From contig CM034411.1 of assembly GCA_019925095.2 (NCBI GenBank), positions 7,107,501-7,171,500 of the forward strand: a stretch of 64,000 bases of DNA, written 5' to 3'. Each line of letters opens with the position of its first letter. The first letter of the stretch is position 1. The DNA is from Dendrolimus kikuchii (Eukaryota; Arthropoda; Insecta; Lepidoptera; Lasiocampidae). The notes beneath the pieces were generated by a model, which saw nothing but the letters and a program-made list of their open reading frames with translations, had not been told where the DNA came from and did no database searches. The position numbers and the translations under genes are program-made. Positions 20,340 through 30,515 of this stretch are shown here, piece after piece.

Positions 20340-22355
20340 TTCACGGGCGATGCGATAAGGTAGCCGATCTTGAAGTCATATGACGTCACAATTAGAAGTT
20401 GTATTCCATAGTGCGCTAAAAAATATCTATTTTTCACTTTTATATACATATAAAAAATTACTTTACTACTTTATTAGTTTTGATCTATATCTTTATTACT
20501 AAATTTAATTAATATGATACGATAATACCAATTTAATTTGTAAATGTATTTCTCAATTTCAATATCATGAACCTGATTGAAAATTCTTTCACAGTCCTGT
20601 TAGTAAACTTGTTAATATAAGGAAGCTGTGTGAAACCATACCCTACACCTCAACAAAAAAACTCTTTAAACTAGCGGTTTGTTACCAACCGTATTATAAA
20701 GCGGTCTAAAAAGCAAGTTAATGAGAATATTTGACTAATGAGTGAATGAATAACCAACCAACTTTTGAAGGTTAACTGGTAGCCGTAAACTTGCTAATAG
20801 TCGGTTTTATTCGACAACCATCAACCACTACTATGATAGCAAAGTGATAACAAAGCAGTGCGTATTTTGTGAAAGCTGCTATTTAGTTGTTTTTAAACAA
20901 CTAGCTGGCTAGCATCTCTAAAACGTTCGATCGAAATTGCAAATGGCCGGCGGCATTCCAGTGACGCTTTGATCTTTGATTAACGCATTGCTGCGCTTAT
21001 TGTAAACCAAATTCTTATTTCTGATCAACATTCAGAATTCATTGTTTTGGTTAACGACTAATGTCAAAACCGACAAACTCATAAAATATTATTTGCTAAA
21101 TAATAAACAGTGTTATAAATGTTATAATAATATCATGTAAGTACGCTAATTATTTGTACGATTTTAATACAACGTGTCTCATTAATTGCGTAATCGATTT
21201 AGGTATCTGACCATGTCTTCCGATATCTTAATTCACTTAATTTTTTGAAACTTTTTAGCTTTGTACAGTGTGAAGTTCCAAATTTATACTGAAGCTACAT
21301 TAAGGTATAGTTATTACATTTTTTTATAGACTTTGATATACTCTAGGTTCTCTTAAGCACTATTTTGGAATAAACGTTGCGAGGTTAAGTTAATTTAGGT
21401 CTTCTTGCGGTTTTTCCTGGGTTATTATTGACGCCCATTTCCATCTGAGTAAATACTGGGTAAAATTACTCTATATTTCTTTCTACTTTTTGAGATAATT
21501 ATTCATTTTTTTATGTATTGGGCGGTAAAGAGGGTCCTCAGTTATAAACGGGCAAGTGTCTGGTAGTCCATGAACTATGATGGGTTCCCTAAAATTAACG
21601 TAGTATTATGGTTCATATGTGGTAAAAGTGTCACCTGTCTATACCCTTTCTAAGCATTTATTATGCTTTTAACAGTTCAATGACAGATCAATTAGTAATG
21701 TCCTAATGCACTACCGACTCAATGTGTTATAAAAATTGACTTCATTTAAAAATAAGTTTTAATCAATTTAAATGATTATTGTATCGAATTCAGAAAAATA
21801 TTCACACTTATATTAATTATGGTATAACCTTTCTTTACTGTCAAGAAATATGTAACATGATAGATGTGCGAACATCAAAAGTCAATGCCAGTCAAAGTCC
21901 ATCTATTGGCTGTGGCTTCTGTCTGGCTTTCTATTAACTTGAAGATAATTTTAACACCTGAATGTTTGGAATATTCATGAATATTTGAGAGAAGTGATGG
22001 GTCTTTGAGTAGGAAATAAATAACCCCTACACTTATTAATTATTGAATTTTCTATGCAATATTATAATATAGTAATATTTCAGCTTACATAACTTCTAAG
22101 CGGAAATATTTAGTAATTAATGCAAAATTCATATTATGAAAAGATAAATATTAGTATGCACTTAGCCTGAGAGGCTTATGTGAGCAAATTTTTCAGGTGT
22201 AAGTCCAGGCTAAAAGTATAGTGTTATGATCTAATAAATACATTCTTTATAGCACACAAGAAAGTAACTTAAATCAGTAATAATAATATTTTAGTTGGTA
22301 GAATTGACGGTTTTGTCCCTGACACTGACTTTTTCCAGATAACCTGTAAATAAAC
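20340..22355. other. Upstream region of the nine-domain gene; no coding ORF
   Basis: No conserved ORF. A GC-richer stretch at 20900-21010 followed by CAT|GTAAGTAC at about 21136 could be a first non-coding exon with a donor for the intron that ends at 23590, but this is a guess from position and the donor consensus only. Confidence 0.3.
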
Positions 22356-22359
22356 TTAA

Positions 22360-22955
22360 AAGCACAATAAAGTCCTTACTCATATTCTATGTCTTCTGTA
22401 CAGTATCTTATTTGTCCCGAATACTCCTCATTATCTTAAGGAATACTTTGATTTTATTTTGTGCTCCCACAGCTTATGGCCTTCCACTAAACTGAAATTG
22501 AATACCCCTGCGCATAGTTCAAATTTCTACAACAATTATTTTACTGCCAAGGCTATAAAGCTTTGGAAAGCGCTGCCAATTGCTATCAGACAAGCAAAAT
22601 TGGTACCAATATTTAAAACAATGATTAGAAAACATTACCTGTCCTTGGAATATAATGACAGTTAAATATATGTACATATATATTTATCTATAAACTTATA
22701 TACTTTTGCAGATATGTATTTGTATGTTATGTATATTAAGTATATATCTATTTAATATATAGAATATCTATATATACTGCATTTATATATTTATTACTAG
22801 AATGTAAGAAATTGTATTATGTATGTTATGATGTGGTCTGGAAGAGATTACTTTTTAGTGATGAGACTTCACTTTGTTCATAATGAAACATAGTTTTAGT
22901 CTGTAAGATCTTTTTTTGTATTGGTGCATAATAAAGAGTTATTAATTGATTGATT
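22360..22955 (+). mobile_element. CR1-like LINE, 5'-truncated 3' end
   Basis: The frame 22459-22665 reads NTPAHSSNFYNNYFTAKA, LWKALPIAIRQAKLVP and IRKHYLSL, the same C-terminal tail as at 960-1275 and 56900-57020. The 3' UTR at 22846-22940 has CTGGAAGAGATTACTTTT and AATAAAG, then ATTGATTGATT. The LINE lies in the presumed 5' UTR intron of the nine-domain gene, sense orientation. Confidence 0.7.
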
Positions 22956-23160
22956 TATTGAAAGTCCTAAATCTTATTAATAAAATATAACATTATATCA
23001 ATAGTATTATAAATATGTGTACATAAATTGTAGTTTATCATCTAAGATAGTGTTCTTTCACAAGAGTGTTAAACTATATCACAGACTTGGTATTTCTAAT
23101 ATTCATTGATAATGCATTCCATAAACTTACAGCATGCATAGTGAAAGAGTTTTGGGTATT

Positions 23161-23470
23161 TTATTTTTATTTCTGAGGATCAGCAGACTGGCTGATGGCC
23201 CAACGGTGATGGTAAGTGGTCACTGTCATATATGGACATTAGCATTACCAGTGGTGCTGCCAATGCACTGCCGGCCTTGAAGGAGAAACTGGAACCTGGC
23301 CCCTGATACCGGAACACAACGCAAAGTTTTTATGGCGGCATACTCTATACCAGGAGGAGTAGTGATTCAGTTGGGCAAATGCCCTACCATCTGGCTGTGG
23401 TTTGTTTTGTCGCCTTTTATGACAGCTCGTCCGGCCGCAGAAATTAGTATTCTTTTTCCATTCTTGCATG
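23161..23470 (-). repeat. R300 element, copy 6 (reverse)
   Basis: From GGATCAGCAGACTGGC to CCATTCTTGCATGG, with GGAACCTGGCCCCTGATACC and GGGCAAATGCCCTACCA. It is about 120 bp upstream of the acceptor at 23590. Confidence 0.75.
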
Positions 23471-23619
23471 GAAGAAAATAGGTAAAATTATGAAGAATTG
23501 TTATTATAAATCAAAAAATTCCTGATGATCTCTAGTACCTTGAACTAATCACTATGCTCATATTTAATGAAACTTTTTTTATTTTCATAGGAATATTCAA
23601 TGAAATTTAATTAAAAGAA

Positions 23620-23695
23620 ATGGAAAGACCTGTGGATCATGTTGTTAAAACAGAGATACAGCCAAATGGAGAAATTCTTCTGTTTTATGTTGATG
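23620..23695 (+). CDS. Nine-domain Myb/SANT-like protein, first coding exon
   Basis: The ATG at 23620 is preceded by an in-frame TAA at 23608-23610, so it is the likely start. The exon gives MERPVDHVVKTEIQPNGEI then LLFYVD and ends in phase 1 at 23695 before GTATGA. A 5' UTR acceptor (TTTTTATTTTCATAG) ends at 23590, so at least one non-coding exon lies upstream. A four-codon upstream ORF (ATG at 23600, stop 23612-23614) lies just before the start. Joined to the exon at 25584 the frame continues as E-NGDNEEGVL. The acidic, VKTEIQ-containing N-terminus is common in insect nuclear DNA-binding proteins. Confidence 0.75.
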
Positions 23696-24659
23696 GTATG
23701 ATATCCAAACTAATATAATATTATGAAACTTTGTCTGCCGATGATGTGTTTATGGGAATGCCATTATACCAATTTTGCTGAAATTTCCATGAATATATGT
23801 CTATAGTCTCAATACTGAGAATAGACTTAGAATACTTATTTCCGAAAATGATATAGTTTTTTCACAGGGTGAATCAGAATTTTCCAGTGGTGAATAACCT
23901 TTAGATAAAATTTTCATGCAGTGCGATCTGTGTGAATGATTGCTCTCAAAATAAACCAGGGCTAGAACTAGCCACTGGCAACCCTACTACTATTCTAGTG
24001 TCAAAACACTAGAGTTAAAACAAATTTTATATAAAAGCCTAGAGAGATAGATATGTTTAGACATTAAACCCTATAAATGTCCAATCCAAATTACATAAGC
24101 TTCGCCCGATCTGCACGAACCAGCAACAATGCATTTATAGAGCTGCGACAAAGCACCACTCGAAGGGAACATAAAATTTCATGTATAAAAGTTAAGAGAT
24201 AGGAAATAATTGTAAGACAAGAGCAAATGTGCGATATAAGTACATACTTAAGTACTTATAATTCGACATTCGTTTCTACGTTTTGAGGAGGTCGTTAATG
24301 CAAATTTTATGTATGTGTGATGTTTTCTTATGTTTTTTATTTTATTTCTACATAACCAAAACAATTCCATGGATTTATAAGTAACAACATTCTGTTTACA
24401 TCGATATTAGTTCTTTAGTTTTCGAACAGATGGCATTAGGAATACAATTTTTTTTTTAATATGTATAAAATTATGTTTTATAATAGATAAATCATGTGGA
24501 AATAAGTTGAAATTACTATGTCAAAGCCCAAATCTGAAAGTGTGATAGTTTCTCAGTAAAGTGTACCACAAAAATGCATAGGTTGTGGGATAGAGTAGGG
24601 CTTGCTTCGCTCACCCTAATTATACTCTGCTGTTATGCATTTGACAGTAATAACAAAAA

Positions 24660-25109
24660 TTAGATGTTGAAGCACATGTTTAAAGGTAACTTTGCAATTT
24701 TGTCTATTGAGAAAATGTATAGATATTGCATTACAATTATAGTATATGCCTCAGAAATATGATCAAGATTAACACCTTTTTTTTCCACTGCAGTGAAACA
24801 CAAACACCTATACATTTCCACATACATTACAAATATTAACACGAAAGTAATTTCCAAATGCATTAACTTAAAGATATTTTTTTTTATAATGTATAACATT
24901 GAATGAATCAATCGAATGGAAGTGGGCGCTAACAACTGCAAGATAGTATTGTAATACAGCAGTTGTTTGTGATACCATATTGTCTTCTCTGCAATTATGT
25001 TAATGGTTTTGAATAAATGCTTTAATGTATGAAAAATTTTAAAAGAAAAAATTGAATAGCCAAAGACCTTAAACAAAGAAGTAAACATAAAATTTTCATG
25101 TGTATACAC
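24660..25109 (-). other. Antisense ORF of 149 codons inside the first coding intron
   Basis: An open frame on the minus strand, starting MYTHENFMFTSLFKVFGYSI and ending KLPLNMCFNI. It is rich in Phe, Ile, Leu and Tyr, as AT-rich DNA read this way often is, but it is longer than expected by chance in DNA of this composition. I recognise no family. It could be a decayed membrane-protein exon, or noise. Confidence 0.2.
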
Positions 25110-25583
25110 TAGGGTGGTTTATATTTGGTTTGAGCTATGATGAATAAAATTGTTTTAGTCTCGGGTCTTGCATTATGAAATTATTCTTATATCTTCCTTA
25201 TCAATAAAATTGAATTAATATAATTGTTAAAATGTAATTAAAAATTGATATTTATGTGATATATGAAAAATTAGCATTCTAAATAGCTTAGTCTGCCAGT
25301 CTGTATGAAAGTTTGTCTTAAATGTGTTCTGAATCTGTATAATGGATTTTAATAGAAATTTTAGGGATAAAAGTGGAAAAAAAGAAAGAAACAAAGTATC
25401 GAGCACAGCTATTTTAAAATAAATAGTTGCCCTAAAAATCTGACAATTTATTGTTATTTAGTAAACAGATCACATAATTATCCAGTGTCCTTTTGCACCT
25501 TTAGTTTTTCTCACAAAGTCGTTCAAAATGTCTTTGAAAAAACCAAAAACTGTATTTAAATTTGCTAGGTATATAATTTTCAG

Positions 25584-27020
25584 AAAATGGTGATAACGAA
25601 GAAGGCGTGCTTACTACAGTTCAAAACATCGAAAGTGATTCTATTGAGCTCCAACAAGTGGGTCATACTTCCAATATTAACCCCATTAAACATACAGGGG
25701 TCGAAGATGGTTGGACAGATGATGAAACAAATCGGTTACTAATATTTTATATTGATAACAAAAGACCCTTTATCTCAGGAACAACAAAACGTGAACACCT
25801 ATGGACTGTTGCTTGCAAAACTATGATTATAGGTAAAAATCCAACAGCATGTGAGGCAAAATTAAAATCGTTGAAAGAAAGTTACTTAGAAGGCTGCTGG
25901 TTTGAAAAAAATGGTATTAGTACTATGGTGCCTTTTCAAGAATTATGTCACCAAGCATTTCATGATGATAATAATGCAAAATTTCATATAGAAATCATTG
26001 AACCTGGTATTCAAGATATTCAGGCAGCTCCAGTGCCTGTAGAAAATATACCAGTTTTAAATACCATTATCAATACTAAAGCCCCAGCAGATGAAAAAGT
26101 AAAACTCTTATTAGAGTTATATTTAAAGCATAAGAAAAATTTTCAAAGGGAATACAACAAAAGAGATTTGTGGGATACAATAGCCAGAGAAATTGGAGAA
26201 GATGATGGTATATATTGGCAAAAGAGATTTTTGAATTATAAACAACATTACGTAAATTTAATTGCAAAAAGGGAATCGGGTGGCAGTGTATTTTGGCCGT
26301 ACATGGAATTATTTGATAAAATTTTTGAAGACGACACAGAATTTAAAAAAAAGTTTGTTTGTTTGAATAGTAAAACGGAAATTATTAAAAAGATTCCAAC
26401 TGAATGGAATGATACAGAAGTAACAGTTCTAGCAAAATATTGTTATGATTGTTTTGATGAGTTTCTGGATGATACTATTCCAAAGAACTTTCTTTGGACT
26501 GAAATTGGTAGATTACTAGATAGACCTCCAGATTTGTGTAAAATTAAATATAATCAATTAAAAAATCAGCATTATAATAAATACATAGAAGGAGGGTATG
26601 AGATACGTGAACGGAAACCTTCGCAGATTATTCTTGATAATATAATTTATAAAGAAGTTGAAATGCAACTCAAAAGTGAAAAAACAATGCCTATAGATGT
26701 TTGGAATAATGATAATATTGATGAACTAGTAAAATTCATGTATCAAAATATTGAAATGTTTAAAGATCATGTCTGTCATTTTGTGTGTTGGGGTGCTATA
26801 GCTAAAAAAATGAGGAAAGATGTCAAAAGTTGTAAGAAACAATGGGAAGATTTGGTTATACTTTATAGAAATATTCTGGAAGATAAGAAAGAAGATCCTG
26901 GTTTGCAAATTGATTGGAGATTCATTGAATTATTTGACAGAATATATGATTATGGTATGGACACTGGTCTGCTTAATGGATATGAAAAATTACATAAACC
27001 AAAGGAGGAGAAGTTTAGTG
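25584..27020 (+). CDS. Nine-domain Myb/SANT-like protein, exon 2 (domains 1-4)
   Basis: Acceptor AATTTTCAG ends at 25583; donor G|GTAAGT at 27021; both junctions are phase 1. In the joined protein (about 1090 residues) this exon holds four trihelix units at about residues 69-152, 195-274, 300-384 and 399-483. Each has an N-terminal helix (GWTDDETNRLL, EWNDTEVTVL, VWNNDNIDELV; unit 2 lacks the first Trp), a central (L/C)W helix (HLWTVA, DLWDTIA, FLWTEIG, VCWGAIA) and a third helix of the form C-x(2-3)-K/R-x(3-4)-L/Y-K (ACEAKLKSLKESY, LCKIKYNQLKNQHY). Units 2 and 4 end in a W-x-Y/F-x(2)-L-F-D-x-I motif. This fits the Myb/SANT-like (Myb_DNA-bind_4 or MADF-type) DNA-binding fold. A nuclear DNA-binding role is inferred from the fold; targets are unknown. 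Confidence 0.88.
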
Positions 27021-27437
27021 GTAAGTCTTGAAACTAACTATCTTTACAACAAAAATTGCCCAATACAATGCACATAGTTTGAAGTCACTTTTGTTTTATG
27101 TTTATGTTTTTCCAACTTTACAGCCTCGAGAATTAACCATATATATATATGTACTTTTATAACAGACACTTTTTATAAACCTATTAAAATGTAGTGATGC
27201 TGCTGATCATTTTCTATACAAAGCAAAATCACATTTTCGATTACTTTTTGTAAATTATGTAAATCAAACCTAAAATAGTACTCCTAAACAACATACTGCT
27301 AGGCTTTTAGGGAAATGGAAGGTATATGACAAATCAGTTAGAAAAATGATCAATCTTTATCCAATAAGCTATTATGTCTTCTCAAGTTAATATTTATTAT
27401 ACCTTTTCCGCAACTAAAAAAATATTTTTAAACACAG

Positions 27438-28178
27438 ATAAAGAAAAAGTACAAAATGGTACCGACGACGAAAATGAATTGTATGATGAACATGACGATA
27501 AAGATTCTAAACACGGTGGTGATTCCAAAGCTTTTAAGATTTTAGAATATTACCAAAAAAATAAAGATAAGTTCACATCACCTCATCGTAATAAACATTC
27601 ACTTTGGGAAATTTTGGCGAAGCAAATAGGAATTTCCGCGACGCAGTGTGCACATCGACTTCGGAATTTAAAACAAGTCTACACAGGATATGTGCAAAGA
27701 GAAATAAATAAACCAGAAATGCCTATTTTCTGGCCTTATTACACATTGTGTAAAAAAGTTTTTGGCTATCGGGCAATTAAGGCAAAACTGAAAAACAGTA
27801 AACAAGACTCCAATGTTTTGGAAGAATGGTCTGCGAAAGAGATCAAAATGTTATTGAATTATTTGGCCCAAAACATTTCGAAGGTAGACGATAGCGAAGA
27901 TTTGAGTGTTTGGTCAGGTTTAGCTAAAGAAATTGGTAAATCTGAACAAGCATGTCGTGAGAAATTTCTAGAACTTAGAAAATCTTATAGAAAACTTAAA
28001 ACAAAAATAACAAGGCACCCAAATGTGAAGATCTCATGGAAATATTTTGGTTTATTGGATAATATTTATGGTGAGAAGGTTATTGGGGCATATGACGGTG
28101 GAAGCGAAGATTCACCACAGGACATGGAGGTGGAACAATTGGAAGAATGGATGGAAGAAGATAAAAGTCAACAGGATG
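27438..28178 (+). CDS. Nine-domain Myb/SANT-like protein, exon 3 (domains 5-6)
   Basis: The acceptor AAACACAG ends at 27437 and the donor G|GTGAGC begins at 28179; both are phase 1. The exon starts with an acidic linker (DDENELYDEHDDKDSK) and holds unit 5 at about residues 535-614 (SLWEILAKQIG, QCAHRLRNLKQVY, IFWPYYTLCKKVFG) and unit 6 at about 633-716 (EEWSAKEIKMLL, VWSGLAKEIG, ACREKFLELRKSY, SWKYFGLLDNIYG). It ends in a second acidic stretch (QLEEWMEEDKSQQD). The frame is open across the 416-base intron before it, but the reading of the mature mRNA is clear from the phases. Confidence 0.87.
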
Positions 28179-28365
28179 GTGAGCTTTCTTTATTTTAACT
28201 TGCTTTATTTATACACAAAATATTTGTTCACACAAACTTTGGATTCATTCCCATAGATACTGACCCTTTTTTGCAACAAAAATATCCTATATATGAATAT
28301 ATATTTGATTTAGGTAATAGGGTCACCCTTAAAAAAATATATACGTTAAAGTTCAAAATATTTAA

Positions 28366-28567
28366 CCCTTAAGACAATTATCGATATACTTATCGATATA
28401 CCAAAAAGCACTATCTCGTAATATACCAAGAAAATATACCTATTTCATACAAATCATACAACTCCTATATAAACAGAGTGAGACCACAACACAATTGACG
28501 ATCACGTGCACAAACGCGATCTGCACTCTCATCGCGGACACATATGTGCTAATAGTGAGCTAAAGGG
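28366..28567. mobile_element. PiggyBac-type MITE in intron of the nine-domain gene
   Basis: Flanked by TTAA on both sides (28362-28365 and 28568-28571), with ends CCCTTAAG and CTAAAGGG. TTAA target duplication with CCC/GGG ends is typical of piggyBac-type elements. The interior, 202 bp, has repeated ATCGATATAC words and no ORF. Confidence 0.65.
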
Positions 28568-28781
28568 TTAAATAACTGAAAAACAAATATACAAATATCT
28601 CAAGAAAGTAATGTTCACATATATGTATATTATTTTTTTGAGTTTCACGGAAATAGGTTAATATGCATGGACTTGTAGATAAATCAATTTAAAATTCAAT
28701 GTAATATTACATTATGTGTCATGTTAAACGGATTAGCTCAGTTAATAACAATAATAAATAATTAATTTTTCTTAATTGCAG

Positions 28782-29800
28782 ATGATGATTACCAATGCAT
28801 AATCATTTTACCTGAAGGTCAGGATGTTTCTAGTATAGATGATACCTCACAAATTACACTAAAAAATGATATTATCACGGATACACAAATTGAAGTAGAA
28901 ACTAAACCAGCATTAAAATGGACGAAGCAGTTAAAGAAACTTTTACTTGTGTCATATATCAAATATATAAGAGCACATAAAGGAAATAGGATAAATTCAA
29001 ATGAAATGTGGAAAGAAATTGGTGTACAAATAGATAAAAAACCAATAATATGTAAAAAAATGTTTACAAAACTAAAAGCTAATTACATGAAAAGCAAAGA
29101 TGATACTAATGCTAAGAAAACAATTATTAAGAAATTATTAGAACGCATATTAAAATTGAAACCAAAATTTGAGAAAATTTACAAGAATAATGCTAATAAA
29201 GAAGCAAAGGTTTTTAAAGATGTAAATATAGCAAATGATAGTGTATTAAAAGCATTACAGTATTACTTACAACATATAGAAGAATTTTCAAGTCCCAAAT
29301 TTGATAAAAAGTGCTTATGGCAAGAATTAGCTAATTCTGTTAACGAACCAGTTTCAAGAGTTTTCAACAAAATAAATTATCTAAAACAAGTTTTTAATGC
29401 TGAAAATACATGCGAAGTTGCTGAATTTGATGACATAATCAAAGAAATTATATCAAGAGATATGATTAGAAATGTTGACGATAATAAAATTATTACAGAA
29501 AATTTTGTAGACACTCCATGGAGTAATGAAGAAGTTAAACAACTTTTAGAATGGTATTTGAGTAATTTGGAGAAATTTAAGAATCCTAAATTTGTAAGGA
29601 AATATTTGTGGATGGAAGTTTCTCAGTTGTTGAAGAAAAGTCCATTGGGTTGTTCAAAGAAAATGACCGAAATTAGGATGCAATACAAAACTATGGTTAA
29701 TGAGACACCTGCACATTTGGATACTTGGGAATTTTATGATTTGTGTCAAAAGATTTATGGAACTGGTAAAAAAGTGACAGGTGTAAATGTAACTATTTAA
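28782..29800 (+). CDS. Nine-domain Myb/SANT-like protein, last exon (domains 7-9)
   Basis: Acceptor TTCTTAATTGCAG ends at 28781; joined at phase 1 it begins DDDYQCIIILPEGQDV. Unit 7 (residues about 798-885: LKWTKQLKKLLL, EMWKEIG, ICKKMFTKLKANY) has an unusual Lys-rich end. Unit 8 (about 905-980: CLWQELANSV, FNKINYLKQVF) lacks the first Trp and the third-helix Cys. Unit 9 (about 998-1079: PWSNEEVKQLLEWYL, YLWMEVSQLL, GCSKKMTEIRMQY, DTWEFYDLCQKIYG) is the best match to the consensus. The stop is at 29798-29800. The units are quite different from each other, so the array is old and not a recent tandem duplication. Confidence 0.87.
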
Positions 29801-30078
29801 TTGAGTGTAATAGGGTATTATAACTTTGATGAAGAAAACTATTAATATCAATAGCTCATTAAAAATCGAATTTCTAGAACCTACTTTCATAGAGAGTGCT
29901 GCAAAGCTTTCTTTTGTGTTTTGATGTATTAAAAAATACCCCTACAATTTCAACCATCATTATGATATTTTAAATGTTGTTCAAAACAGTCAAAATTTAA
30001 ATTTAATTATATTTAAAAGAAGCTTATTAAGATGTTATATTTTTGACTATGTTTCATTTTTGAACGAAATGGTACAAA

Positions 30079-30084
30079 AATAAA
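30079..30084 (+). promoter_or_regulatory. Candidate poly(A) signal of the nine-domain gene
   Basis: AATAAA within ACAAAAATAAATTTT, about 280 bases after the stop. No canonical signal was found closer to the stop. Confidence 0.4.
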
Positions 30085-30337
30085 TTTTATAATTATTAAA
30101 ACATAAGAGAAGAAATACTTCGGGCGCCGTCCCTGACCTCCATTATTATGATTGGATAGGCAGTTGTAATTTTTTTTTGTCTGTATGATTGGCACCATTT
30201 TGACGCTGATAGTCAAGGAGCTCACTGCAAGAGTGCCAGTGAACTAAAATATTTATGTTAGTACTAATATTAATTCCATAACATGGAGGGTAGTAATATT
30301 TTCTTAAGTTTTCGCGACTTATATACATAATAAAACT

Positions 30338-30515
30338 ACGTTTAACGGTTTTAAGCGCGGTAATTTATTTGATTTTGGTTATTCCGATGTTTCGACCACT
30401 TTTCAGTGGCCGTAAGCAAGGAAGACAAAGATGTCAAGTGTCAACGAGTATTGTTAAAGTTTTATTTAGCCTACCGCCAACTTGTTCATTTTAATTATTT
30501 AGTTTAAATTTTGTT
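30338..30515. repeat. Dispersed repeat with AAGCGCG core, copy 1
   Basis: ACTACGTTTAACGGTTTTAA, CACTTTTCAGTGGCCGT, GAAGACAAAGATGTCAA and CAACTTGTTCATTTTAATT recur in the same order at 37795-38010. Confidence 0.55.

Noticed and set aside
26076..26908. Minus-strand ORFs of 60-63 codons
   Set aside because: Antisense shadows of the array gene exon 2.
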